The notes under the pieces: model-generated
What the model was told of the DNA's origin: nothing
The model's input: only the letters and a program-made list of their open reading frames with translations
The model's database searches: none
Shown: one piece after another, positions 1 through 6,532 of the stretch
How the letters are laid out: each line of letters begins with the position of its first letter
Position numbering within the stretch: the first letter of the stretch is position 1
Translations under genes and position numbers: made by a program
Source: Pseudobdellovibrionaceae bacterium
GTDB taxonomy: Bacteria > Bdellovibrionota > Bdellovibrionia > Bdellovibrionales > Bdellovibrionaceae
Reading direction: 5' to 3'
DNA: 12,254 nucleotides
NCBI GenBank assembly: GCA_947374445.1
Contig: CANCBY010000056.1
Coordinates: forward strand, 1-12,254

Positions 1-313
1 TGTTGTCCGAACGGAAACGAGTTTTACAATCTTTGCAGTCAACCAAGGGATCAGAAAATCCATCGATATGGCCCGACGCTTTCCAAACCATCGGATGCAT
101 CAAGATCGCAGCATCAAGACCACAGATCTCTGCTCTGCGGGTCATGGCCTTCCACCAAGCCATCTTAACATTGAGTTTCATGAGAGAGCCGAGTGGACCA
201 TAATCCCAGCAAGAGCCCAGGCCTCCGTAAATTTCAGAACTTTGAAATACAAAACCACGGCGCTTCGATAGCGACACCAGTGTGGCAAGATCCTTGAGAC
301 GACGCACTTCCAT
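1..313 (-). CDS. glyQS: Glycyl-tRNA synthetase, single-chain dimeric type (5' part, runs off window)
   Basis: Charges tRNA-Gly with glycine in the cytoplasm. Reading the minus strand from ATG 313-311 gives 104 codons open to the window edge, so this is only the N-terminal part of a protein that usually has about 440-500 residues or more. Residues 14-42 carry the class II GlyRS signature: a basic SKRRG stretch, then FVFQSSEIYGG and WDYGPLG. These are diagnostic of the alpha2 (archaeal/eukaryotic/Thermus-like) enzyme, not the GlyQ+GlyS heterotetramer. WKASGHIDGFSDP follows at about 77-89 and a C-x2-C pair at 93/96, typical of the zinc-binding insertion seen in many bacterial GlyQS. A GGAG Shine-Dalgarno lies just upstream of the ATG and supports this start. 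The gene is divergent from the cytochrome gene. Family recognised from motifs; very likely correct. Confidence 0.95.
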   Translation of the reverse strand, partial: MEVRRLKDLATLVSLSKRRGFVFQSSEIYGGLGSCWDYGPLGSLMKLNVKMAWWKAMTRRAEICGLDAAILMHPMVWKASGHIDGFSDPLVDCKDCKTRFRSDN

Positions 314-351
314 GATATAGCTCCAACAGACAGAGATGAAATAACGCTCTA

Positions 352-381
352 TTGGTAGCACCTGGCCGTTTTTGCGGTCAA
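352..381 (-). promoter_or_regulatory. Candidate sigma70-type promoter for glyQS
   Basis: On the minus strand a TTGACC -35 (plus 376-381) is followed after 18 bp by TACCAA (plus 352-357), which is preceded by TGC as in an extended -10. The predicted transcript start is about 30-35 bp upstream of the glyQS ATG. The -10 is a weak match, so this is a prediction by eye only. Confidence 0.4.
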
Positions 382-392
382 CCAAAACACCG

Positions 393-447
393 CTTGAATT
401 CCAGAGTAAAAACTCGCTAAACTATTTGAAATTCAAGGACTTGAATT
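393..447. repeat. Three copies of the 8-mer CTTGAATT, two of them an inverted repeat (candidate operator)
   Basis: CTTGAATT occurs at 393-400 and 440-447, and its reverse complement AATTCAAG at 430-437. The last two form a perfect 8+2+8 palindrome (430-447) that covers the predicted -35 box (441-446) of the cytochrome gene. The neighbouring bases also give TTGAA-A-TTCAA (426-436), so several TTGAA half-sites sit in a row. The arrangement suggests a regulator binding site controlling the cytochrome gene and possibly glyQS. No known regulator is recognised. Confidence 0.45.
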
Positions 448-469
448 GGTTCTGTGCGAGTGATTAAAT
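441..469 (+). promoter_or_regulatory. Candidate promoter for the cytochrome c gene
   Basis: TTGAAT (441-446), a 17-bp spacer and TTAAAT (464-469) form a reasonable sigma70-like promoter about 50 bp upstream of the start codon. The -35 lies inside the 430-447 palindrome, which would allow repression by occlusion. Predicted by eye. Confidence 0.45.
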
Positions 470-521
470 CTCGGGCAGAACTGACATTGATCTACGAGAG
501 TAAATCAGAATAAGGATGTTC

Positions 522-1004
522 ATGAAAGCCTCACGCCCCTCAAAAAATCTGCATTTGAGACTCATCATGTCGACCGCCGCAGCCCTGATTGCGGTGCCAA
601 CATTGCTCGTTGCGCCACAAATCTCACTCAGGTACCTCGAGGCTCAGGCGCAAAGTGCCGAGGCCATCAAATCTCAAGAAGAAGAAATCCGCCAGCAAAT
701 GCTGGTGATGTCGCGTCACTTGGGCGTGACCTGCACTACTTGCCACAAAACTGAAAATTTTAAATCTGACGAGATGCCGGCCTACAAAACCGCCAAAGCT
801 CACATCAAACTCACGCAAACCTTGATCGATAGCGGCCTAGATGGCTCGCGCAAGGACCGCCCCAAAGCGGATTGCTATATGTGCCATCGCGGGCAACTTG
901 TTCCTGACTACAAAGAGAAGTTAGATCCGATGCGCAAGGAGCCTTTGAAAAAATCGCAGGCTCCGGTGGCTGAGGGAGAGAAGAAGGGCCACTCAAAGGA
1001 GTGA
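522..1004 (+). CDS. Exported two-haem cytochrome c, photosynthetic reaction-centre cytochrome-like
   Basis: Probably a small periplasmic or membrane-anchored electron carrier. From ATG 522 the protein has 160 residues: a basic N-terminus (KASRPSKN), a hydrophobic segment at about 15-35 (signal peptide or anchor), a charged helix, then two c-type haem motifs, CTTCH at 71-75 and CYMCH at 118-122, each followed by a short basic or polar run. The pattern M...LGVTCxxCH...CxMCHRGQ..P matches the photosynthetic reaction-centre cytochrome c subunit family (PF02276), which also occurs in non-phototrophs as short proteins. Met60 or Met63 ahead of the first motif could be the axial ligand. The tail (about 130-160) is Lys/Glu-rich. 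ATG 516 is also in frame, but the AAGGA site (512-516) overlaps it and sits 5 bases before ATG 522, so 522 is preferred. No phototrophy gene is visible nearby. The electron partner is unknown. Confidence 0.85.
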   Translation: MKASRPSKNLHLRLIMSTAAALIAVPTLLVAPQISLRYLEAQAQSAEAIKSQEEEIRQQMLVMSRHLGVTCTTCHKTENFKSDEMPAYKTAKAHIKLTQTLIDSGLDGSRKDRPKADCYMCHRGQLVPDYKEKLDPMRKEPLKKSQAPVAEGEKKGHSKE

Positions 1005-1008
1005 CCGA

Positions 1009-1155
1009 TTAGATTGTATAGACCCTAATATAGCTCCCTTTATTCTCTTCAAAAACACCTAAGAGCAAAGCACAGGCGCCTTCTTTTTTATAAAGGCGAA
1101 CGCCACCGTACGTACGCACTTTATTCTTCGCTTCATTGGCATATCGCTTGCTCAC
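1009..1155 (-). other. Possible short minus-strand ORF or gene remnant (about 48 aa from a GTG)
   Basis: The minus strand between the cytochrome gene and the next gene stays open for 67 codons (1209 down to the TAA at 1009-1011) with a protein-like composition: rich in Lys/Arg and Tyr, containing VRTYGGVRLYKKEG and ending in YIRVYTI. The open frame has no ATG. The only usual start is a GTG at 1155-1153, which has no Shine-Dalgarno, and the upstream limit is a TAG at 1212-1210. It may be the 3' remnant of a decayed gene, a small gene with a poor start, or chance. The family is not recognised, and the region also holds the leader of the gene at 1207. Confidence 0.25.
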
Positions 1156-1206
1156 AGTAAACTTACGTCTTGATACCGTTTTAAGCTCATCTTTAAGGAC
1201 CCATCG

Positions 1207-2058
1207 ATGCTACCTATGGCCAAGTATTATACAATGAATCGATCTGTGACCAATTGGTTGACAGCACTTAAAGCCTTGCTGCGCGCCGAAGTTAATTTAA
1301 ATCCTAAATTTATGCTTGCAACAATAGCTCTGCTTTTAAGTTTGAACACGATTGCAGCTCCAACAAATACCAAAGATTTTACAGAGCACCAGGCTAGCTA
1401 TATTAGCTTTATACCAGAAGGCTCTGTGATTCAGGGCTCGGCAGCCTATGGGGGAATCCAACCTGATTATTTGATTAACTTTACGGACGTGAAGTTCAAA
1501 ACTCTGAGGGACTATCTTGACCAAATAAAAGCAAACACTGCGTTGACCTTTCTAAAAAAGGTTGAGCTGACAAAGAGGGCTGTCAGCGCTCTTTTGAAAA
1601 AAAAGTCCTACGACGAGCTTTCGAATTCTTTGCTGGCACTTCAATACAAGGAAGACGGTCAAGATATCCCACTCAGCGAATACGCCCACCACAGTACAGG
1701 AGTTTGCCGCGAGCACGCCTTGATTTTGCACAAAGCTCTCAATTGGATTGGAGTCGAAAATCATTACGTTTACGCAAAAATTTCGCGTGAAATCTCTGAT
1801 GTTGAAATTACTGAAGACCATGCATTCAATACCATTTATTTTGAAAATCAGGAGTGGATTATAGATTCATACTATAGAGGATTTGATGGTTTCTTGTACT
1901 CAGACATTGTCGCAGGGGTTGGGCGTCCGCGATCTTTACCAGGAACACCTGAGTACAAATCCCAGCGGAGCATAATTAGAATTAATAATTATCCACTCGC
2001 GTGGTTACCTAAGCGCACTGGCCTTCAAAGAAGCTGTGCCCAAATATTCAAAAACTAA
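1207..2058 (+). CDS. Exported transglutaminase-like superfamily protein (cysteine-protease fold)
   Basis: Protein of 283 residues. The C-terminal half shows the transglutaminase-like core with a plausible catalytic triad in the usual order and spacing: Cys167 in STGVCREHA, His205 in EDHAFN, and Asp220 in EWIIDSYY. Enzymes of this fold act as cysteine proteases, peptidases or acyl transferases; the substrate here cannot be deduced. Residues 36-51 form a hydrophobic stretch ending NTIAAP, consistent with export, but it is preceded by an unusually long 35-residue n-region. Start 1207 is chosen because AAGGA (1195-1199) stands 7 bases upstream; the inner Met36 (ATG 1312) has no ribosome site. Residues 110-150 are a basic helical linker. 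The C-terminus ends RSCAQIFKN, much like the end of the large protein at 6690-9839. Composition is AT-richer than the ATP-grasp gene further along. The gene stands alone and converges on the next one with a 3-bp gap. Confidence 0.8.
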   Translation: MLPMAKYYTMNRSVTNWLTALKALLRAEVNLNPKFMLATIALLLSLNTIAAPTNTKDFTEHQASYISFIPEGSVIQGSAAYGGIQPDYLINFTDVKFKTLRDYLDQIKANTALTFLKKVELTKRAVSALLKKKSYDELSNSLLALQYKEDGQDIPLSEYAHHSTGVCREHALILHKALNWIGVENHYVYAKISREISDVEITEDHAFNTIYFENQEWIIDSYYRGFDGFLYSDIVAGVGRPRSLPGTPEYKSQRSIIRINNYPLAWLPKRTGLQRSCAQIFKN

Positions 2059-2061
2059 AGC

Positions 2062-2871
2062 CTACAAATCCTCACAGAGCTCAAAAAATTGTGAAATCCC
2101 TTTGCCATCTGGATCTGTAGTGACCATCCACTTGCCGTTGAAACGACAAAGGCCCTCTGTTTTTAGATCAGGGCCTAAACTCCATCCATCGATGAATTTA
2201 AAATCATCGATATTCATCCTAAATAATGCACTGCCGAGTACGAGGCCATCATCGAAACTATTTTTTGTGTTTTCAGCAACAGCGAGTGTATAAAGCGCGC
2301 CCTCAAAAAGACACAGCTCACTTCCGTGCAAAGCCACTCCCGCAAGTTCACCGAACTCAATCGGCCGAACTTCAAGTATTGAAAACGTCTTGGCGTCGAC
2401 AACGACAATCGAGCTTGGCGACGACTCAACTCCCCTATTTAAGAACAAATATTTATCCTGATATAAAACCGCGCCTTCCAAATTGGTTTGCTCCAGCCGA
2501 TTCCCAAGCTGTTGAAAGAAATAACCCAGATCCAATGGCCGAAAAGCATGTGTGCAAAGATCAAACTCAAGCGCAAGGGTTCGGTTGCTCTTTGATCCGG
2601 ATGGGATGAGCAACAGTTTATTTTTATCTTCTGCAGATGAAAGCAGAGCTTCGAAGTCAGGCTTTAGTTTTTTGCGCTCAAGATAGTCCGCTGGCAATGG
2701 AGGCGCCTCAGTCCAATTGTGCTGAACCCACTCTTTGCCATTTTGCAGCTCATACAAACAATACTGATCATCGCAACAAACAAAAACGCGCCCTTCTAGA
2801 TCCAGCAAAGAGCTTGCTGAATTGATTTGTGGCGCGTTTATTTTTAAGTTTGTCAGTCTTAGAGGCTTCAA
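2062..2871 (-). CDS. Beta-propeller-like protein (DUF6929/SdiA-regulated-like), unknown function
   Basis: A 269-residue protein without a signal peptide or membrane segment, probably cytoplasmic. It contains repeated units of roughly 40-50 residues of the form 'glycine-turn, hydrophobic strand, aspartate turn', for example RVFVCCDDQYCLYEL (about 28-42), KLLLIPSG (about 84-91), LEGAVLYQDKYLFLNRG (about 131-147) and TEGLCRFNGKWMVTTDPDG (about 239-257). These resemble six-bladed propeller proteins of the DUF6929 / SdiA-regulated type. That assignment is from memory of the family and is tentative. The start is a TTG (2871-2869) with only a weak GAAG upstream. No ATG is available between it and the preceding stop, and it lies 13 bp after the Bax-inhibitor-like gene on the same strand, so translation is probably coupled. 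It converges with the transglutaminase-like gene. Confidence 0.75.
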   Translation of the reverse strand: MKPLRLTNLKINAPQINSASSLLDLEGRVFVCCDDQYCLYELQNGKEWVQHNWTEAPPLPADYLERKKLKPDFEALLSSAEDKNKLLLIPSGSKSNRTLALEFDLCTHAFRPLDLGYFFQQLGNRLEQTNLEGAVLYQDKYLFLNRGVESSPSSIVVVDAKTFSILEVRPIEFGELAGVALHGSELCLFEGALYTLAVAENTKNSFDDGLVLGSALFRMNIDDFKFIDGWSLGPDLKTEGLCRFNGKWMVTTDPDGKGISQFFELCEDL

Positions 2872-2884
2872 ATCTTCGATAGAC

Positions 2885-3595
2885 TTATCTTTTATTTAGT
2901 TTTGAAAGCAATCGCAAGATCTCAAGATACAACCAAACAATCGTCAGCAAAAGTGCAAAGCCCGCATACCACTCCATAAATTTAGGAGAGCCGCGTCTTT
3001 GCAAGTTATCGATCATGTCAAAATCTAAAAGAAGATTGAAAGCTGCAACTGTGACAACAACCAAAGAAAATCCAATTCCTAAAAGGCCGGACTCATGAAT
3101 CATCGGCACTGAAGAACCAAAAAATCCCATCACAATACTAACCAAGTACGTAAGCCCAATCGCCATTCCCGCAGCCATCACCACTGAACGCAATTTCTCG
3201 GTGACCACAATAATTCGAAATCGATAGAGCGCCAGCATGACCGCCATTACACCCAAGGTTAAGAACATGGCATTGCTAACAATACCAGGATACTTGACCG
3301 CATAAAGCGCCGACACTGCTCCTAGAATATATCCTTCTGCCAAGGCATAGACCTGCGACAAATACTGAGCGCGATGAGGCCCCCAGATGATTGCGAAGGA
3401 CAATCCCAAATTCACAATAAGTAAAATCATGACAATGCCAAAGGACTCTGTCGCCCAGCCAAAGCTTGCACCAACGATGGCCAAGGCAAGTAGAAAACCT
3501 GACTTATTGATTGTGCCTTCAAAGGTCATTGTCTCGGTCGAAGTCACACCATCAAGACGTTCTAGTAGCTTTTGATTAAACCCTGGATTTGCCAT
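2885..3595 (-). CDS. Bax inhibitor-1/YccA family membrane protein
   Basis: An inner-membrane protein of 236 residues with about seven hydrophobic segments after a soluble N-terminus (MANPGFNQKLLERLDG). The family (BI-1/YccA, TMBIM-like) includes proton-sensitive calcium-leak channels and, in E. coli YccA, a modulator of FtsH; the bacterial role is generally unclear. Family marks seen here are the helical GPHRAQYLSQVYALAEGYILGAVSALY region (about 73-99), a late LLLDFDMIDN segment carrying paired Asp residues, and a WYAGFALLLTIVWLYLEILRLL final helix. The ATG at 3595-3593 is chosen because AGGAG lies 5 bases upstream; an upstream in-frame start at 3628 would overlap the predicted promoter. It is the first gene of a two-gene unit with the propeller-like gene. 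Confidence 0.92.
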   Translation of the reverse strand: MANPGFNQKLLERLDGVTSTETMTFEGTINKSGFLLALAIVGASFGWATESFGIVMILLIVNLGLSFAIIWGPHRAQYLSQVYALAEGYILGAVSALYAVKYPGIVSNAMFLTLGVMAVMLALYRFRIIVVTEKLRSVVMAAGMAIGLTYLVSIVMGFFGSSVPMIHESGLLGIGFSLVVVTVAAFNLLLDFDMIDNLQRRGSPKFMEWYAGFALLLTIVWLYLEILRLLSKLNKR

Positions 3596-3618
3596 TTTAA
3601 CTCCTGTTGTATTTTTAA

Positions 3619-3648
3619 ATACTAGCAAGGCTACAATGGAAAAAGCAA
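3619..3648 (-). promoter_or_regulatory. Candidate extended -10 promoter for the BI-1/propeller gene pair
   Basis: On the minus strand TTGCTT (plus 3643-3648), an 18-bp spacer and TAGTAT (plus 3619-3624) preceded by TGC form an extended -10 promoter. Transcription would begin about 16 bases before the ATG at 3595, leaving a short leader that just holds the AGGAG site. Confidence 0.5.
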
Positions 3649-3730
3649 AGTTTGTCTTTGTGTTCTATTCGCTGAGCCTGCAGTCAACAGTGATCGATTG
3701 ATTTGAGCCCTCAGCTGACGGAAGAAGTAT

Positions 3731-3841
3731 TTACTGATGTGCGATGTTAGCCCCATCTAATTTAGCCTGGGTGCTCATGGCAAAACCAGAATTCAAATCA
3801 TGAATACTGATAACAGGATAACCTCTGAGATAAGCAAACAT
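3731..3841 (-). CDS. Possible 36-residue small ORF, unrecognised
   Basis: An ATG (3841-3839) opens a 36-codon frame ending at TAA 3733-3731 in the otherwise empty 260-bp gap between two minus-strand genes. It begins 16 bases after the stop of the secreted His-rich protein gene, so it could be the last cistron of that unit. The translation (MFAYLRGYPVISIHDLN... ending GANIAHQ) has a soluble, mixed composition with no membrane segment or cysteine. Only GGGG directly abuts the ATG and there is no properly spaced ribosome site. It could be a real small protein, a gene fragment, or chance. Confidence 0.2.
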   Translation of the reverse strand: MFAYLRGYPVISIHDLNSGFAMSTQAKLDGANIAHQ

Positions 3842-3857
3842 CCCCGAGAACTATTAT

Positions 3858-4307
3858 TTATTCTTGCACCAACACCGGAATATTGATTTGGAACGAGTTT
3901 CCGCCAAGCGTAAAGCTTGAACGAACAAACCATTGCCCCGGCATCACGAACCAAATATTTGTCACTTTGTAGTGATTAAAACTATCAACGACAAAGTCCA
4001 CTGGAGCCGAACTGTGGCCGTGGCCATTGCCCATATCCATCCATACATCGAGCTTAAGATCTTTAACCTCAAGACCAGGCTCATTCTCGACGTGAAATAT
4101 TAGGGAGGCTTCTTGGCTTGTGTTCACAGGACTTAAAAAATGAACATGAGCACAAACATCTGGGTCTTCCGGAGAGCAAATGCTGTCGGATGTGCCGGGC
4201 GCTGAAGGAGATGGAGCTGGGTGCCCCCCTTCGTGAGCAAAGGCCGATCCTGTAAAAGAAATCCCAACAAGAAAAGAGATCAGAGTTATTGCAAATAGAT
4301 TTTTCAT
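3858..4307 (-). CDS. Small secreted His/Met-rich protein (YtkA/FixH-like), possible metal binder
   Basis: A 149-residue exported protein. The signal peptide is clear: MKNLF, a hydrophobic core, and a likely cleavage after AFA24, giving a mature start HEGGHPAPSPSAP. The mature protein has Cys44 and Cys52, HVH at 53-55, the segment WMDMGNGHGH at 89-98, and WFVMPGQWFVRSSF at about 119-132. A beta-strand domain with M-x-M-G-x-G-H followed by a late MPG-x-W strand resembles the YtkA-like/FixH domain (Ig-like fold, often in copper or cytochrome-oxidase contexts). The clustered His and Met side chains suggest copper or other soft-metal binding; both points are inference. ATG 4307-4305 is chosen over longer versions because AAAGGAG precedes it at normal spacing and the signal peptide then begins at residue 1. 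It lies 84 bp after the ATP-grasp gene on the same strand. Confidence 0.75.
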   Translation of the reverse strand: MKNLFAITLISFLVGISFTGSAFAHEGGHPAPSPSAPGTSDSICSPEDPDVCAHVHFLSPVNTSQEASLIFHVENEPGLEVKDLKLDVWMDMGNGHGHSSAPVDFVVDSFNHYKVTNIWFVMPGQWFVRSSFTLGGNSFQINIPVLVQE

Positions 4308-4335
4308 TTTTTTGACTCCTTTGAGGTAAGTACGT

Positions 4336-4349
4336 GATCTTTTTAGATC
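4336..4349. promoter_or_regulatory. Inverted repeat GATCT-TTTT-AGATC over a predicted -10 (candidate operator)
   Basis: A 5+4+5 inverted repeat in the leader of the small secreted protein gene. It overlaps the predicted -10 element (plus 4340-4345), and a second overlapping pair, GTGAT (4334-4338) / ATCAC (4351-4355), brackets it. Short arms make a chance occurrence possible. Confidence 0.25.
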
Positions 4350-4368
4350 CATCACAGCAAGATGGCAA
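4340..4368 (-). promoter_or_regulatory. Candidate promoter for the small secreted His/Met-rich protein gene
   Basis: On the minus strand TTGCCA (plus 4363-4368), a 17-bp spacer and TAAAAA (plus 4340-4345). It would allow transcription separate from the PAP2/ATP-grasp genes, starting about 26 bases before the ATG. The -10 is a poor match. Confidence 0.35.
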
Positions 4369-4391
4369 TTTTTTATTTCCGTCATCAACGC

Positions 4392-5651
4392 TCAATAACA
4401 AGCCGAGAACTCACCTGCTGTCGTTGAAATCTTTAGGCTCCGCACCGCGGCCTCGGTGTCGGATTCTAGGCCCGAAACAATACCAATCCATGACCAATCA
4501 TCTGTGCCCATTGGGGAAGCGTGAGTGCCGCCATCTAAGAGCTGTGTGTGATAAACTCTGGCGTCGACTGGAAAATTCACTCCGATCAAATCGCCACCGC
4601 GCTCAAGACCATAGAGCACAGAGTGAGCCGCTTGAATTTTGCCGGCAAGCTCGGCGTGCAAATAAGGGCTTTGGTTTTCGCGACCAAACAGCGACACATC
4701 AAGAGCATGTTCGTATATTGCGATAGGGTCTACGCCGTAAGAGATGGCCAAAAGCTCTCCCACTGGCCCACCGCCAGGCCGTCCAACATTGGCATCAATC
4801 AAAAAAGCCTCGCCATTGCAAAGTAAAAACTCAATATGAAAATAGCCCTGCAAAAAACCAGAGCGCTTAAACAGCGCTTGAACTGCCTCTAGAGCCCTTG
4901 TCCGTTGCTGCGGCTGAAGTTGCGCATCCACGGGAAAGCTCGCACGAGACTCTGTGGAGTGCACTTTGACTCTGCTGGTGAACCCCAACGTTTTTGTTTT
5001 GCCACCAACCACATACCCTTCAAGGCTGACGAGCTCTCCTACAAGAAAGGCCTGAGCGATCCATTGATCATGGGCAAAGTGTTCAGGCACATTTTTTTGC
5101 TCAATCGTTTTTTGGATGTTTTCAAGCTCTTTGACCGAGCTCACGGTAAATATGCCGATCGCACCCGCACCCGCCGAAGGCTTGATAATAAGTTTGCCGG
5201 ATTGCTCTAGCAAACGCCTGAGCCGCGCATGATCTTCGGCACTCATCTGCTGTGGACTGAAGAGCAAGCTCGGTGGACTGAACTCTGAAATAAGAGAGTA
5301 AGCGAGGCCTTTGTTTTTGAGTTTTACAATTTGCGGATCAAGCCCCTTGAGCCCCATTTGCTCAGCGACCTCAACAGCCACAGTGAGTCTGCTGTCGACA
5401 AAACTTGTGACTGCCACAAATTGATGCCCGCTCAAACCTTGAAGTGTTTTGACAACACTTTCAGCTGAAGTGGTGAAACAATGAAGGTGAGGATAGCTTC
5501 GAATTTGCGCCAATGGGTCAGCGTGATACTCAGCCAGGTCACACAGAAAAAGCGGCTCGTACCCAAGCGCCCTGATGGCTTCCGCCGAATACCTGGCTCC
5601 AATGTCTGAGCTTTCAATTAGTACAATAGTTCCGCGAGTCGTTGAGCTCAT
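4392..5651 (-). CDS. ATP-grasp carboxylate-amine ligase
   Basis: A cytoplasmic 419-residue enzyme of the ATP-grasp superfamily, which joins a carboxylate to an amine (or similar nucleophile) through an acyl-phosphate. Residues 7-37 (GTIVLIESSDIGARYSAEAI...) form the Rossmann-like pre-ATP-grasp domain. The ATP-grasp core follows: Lys147 and the glycine-rich loop KPSAGAGAIGIF (147-158), EGYVVGG (201-207), and the metal/ATP-binding set Glu264 (HIEFLL), Asp276, Asn278 and Arg281 (LIDANVGRPGGG). All key residues are present, so it should be active. Layout and length resemble L-amino-acid ligases and carnosine-synthase-like enzymes, but the substrate cannot be read from sequence. Its ATG overlaps the stop of the PAP2 gene (ATGA, 4 bp) and has no clear Shine-Dalgarno, indicating coupled translation. 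GC is visibly higher than in the large gene at 6690. Confidence 0.88.
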   Translation of the reverse strand: MSSTTRGTIVLIESSDIGARYSAEAIRALGYEPLFLCDLAEYHADPLAQIRSYPHLHCFTTSAESVVKTLQGLSGHQFVAVTSFVDSRLTVAVEVAEQMGLKGLDPQIVKLKNKGLAYSLISEFSPPSLLFSPQQMSAEDHARLRRLLEQSGKLIIKPSAGAGAIGIFTVSSVKELENIQKTIEQKNVPEHFAHDQWIAQAFLVGELVSLEGYVVGGKTKTLGFTSRVKVHSTESRASFPVDAQLQPQQRTRALEAVQALFKRSGFLQGYFHIEFLLCNGEAFLIDANVGRPGGGPVGELLAISYGVDPIAIYEHALDVSLFGRENQSPYLHAELAGKIQAAHSVLYGLERGGDLIGVNFPVDARVYHTQLLDGGTHASPMGTDDWSWIGIVSGLESDTEAAVRSLKISTTAGEFSACY

Positions 5652-6481
5652 GATTTTTTATTATGAAAGTGAGTCTTTGAAAAAACTCCGCCCATAAAAA
5701 GCGCCCAAGCAGAACCAATCAGAGTTCCACTTAAAACATCGCTGGGATAATGCACGCCCAAGTACACTCGCGAAAAAGCCACGCTCGCAATCATAACGCC
5801 GGCCAATGTAAATAGAGCTACGCGAGCTCCATGATTTTTAAAATGCCGGCAAGCCAAAATCGCCAGAGTCAAATAGATCGCAGCCGCGGTCACAGCATGG
5901 CCGCTCGGAAAGGACTGCCCCCCCACCTGAATCAAGCGCGGAATGATTTCGGGGCGTGGTCGATCGATCAAAGTCTTAGCCCAACCCGAAATATAAAATC
6001 CTCCCACCGCAACAATCAACAAATGAATGGCGGCTGCGGGGTCTCTTGAAAGAACGAACAAAACCACAGATATTAAACATATCGCAGTCACAACAGCCAT
6101 CGAACCAAGACTAGATAAGTCTACAAAAAAGAAATCCCAGCTCGGCGAACGCAGTTGGCCGCCAATGTAGCGCAAGAATTGCTCATCTAGAGATTGGATG
6201 CTTCCTTGATGCAGGCCAACCGAAAAAGCTAGACGAAAAAACAAAGCCAAGCAAATAAAGCCAAGGGCTGACCACATGAGCATAGCTATAGCGTGAGAAT
6301 TAAAATTTCTGAAACGGTCTGCCAGCAGTTCGACTTTATTGAGTTTAGAACTGAGACTTTTGACCCCTGATTTAACTGCTATTAGTGGCAAGTCCGACAA
6401 GTGTTCATGACGTCCGCGTTTGCGTTCTTGTTTTGGAGGTAGTTTGCGTTGGGGCCTTTGGGCCGGCTCGATGGAGGTCAT
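5648..6481 (-). CDS. PAP2-family membrane phosphatase
   Basis: An integral membrane protein of 277 residues. A long, very basic N-terminus (about 1-60, RP/KR-rich) precedes five or six hydrophobic segments. All three PAP2 motifs are present: K169-x6-R176-P177 (KTLIDRPRP), PSGH at 192-195, and S237-R238-x5-H244-x3-D248 (SRVYLGVHYPSD). The family removes phosphate from lipid phosphates such as phosphatidic acid or undecaprenyl pyrophosphate, with the active site usually facing the periplasm. The substrate here is unknown. ATG 6481-6479 lacks an evident ribosome site, so the true start may differ, although no better one is visible in the N-terminal region. It is the first gene of a unit with the ATP-grasp ligase and is preceded by a promoter with a palindromic spacer. 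The coupling suggests that the ligase's product or substrate is membrane or lipid linked. Confidence 0.88.
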   Translation of the reverse strand: MTSIEPAQRPQRKLPPKQERKRGRHEHLSDLPLIAVKSGVKSLSSKLNKVELLADRFRNFNSHAIAMLMWSALGFICLALFFRLAFSVGLHQGSIQSLDEQFLRYIGGQLRSPSWDFFFVDLSSLGSMAVVTAICLISVVLFVLSRDPAAAIHLLIVAVGGFYISGWAKTLIDRPRPEIIPRLIQVGGQSFPSGHAVTAAAIYLTLAILACRHFKNHGARVALFTLAGVMIASVAFSRVYLGVHYPSDVLSGTLIGSAWALFMGGVFSKTHFHNKKS

Positions 6482-6532
6482 ACATTTGATCTACGATGGC
6501 TAGATGCTGTTGTAAATAGGTTTCGTGTGGGA

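Noticed and set aside
3..271. Two overlapping plus-strand ORFs at the left edge
   Set aside because: They lie opposite the glycyl-tRNA synthetase reading frame, whose motifs are unmistakable.
2040..2070. A shared terminator between the convergent genes at 2058 and 2062
   Set aside because: No stem-loop with a T-tract is visible in either direction.
4334..4826. Plus-strand ORFs of 92-130 codons opposite the ATP-grasp gene
   Set aside because: Antisense shadows of a conserved enzyme; compositions are not protein-like.
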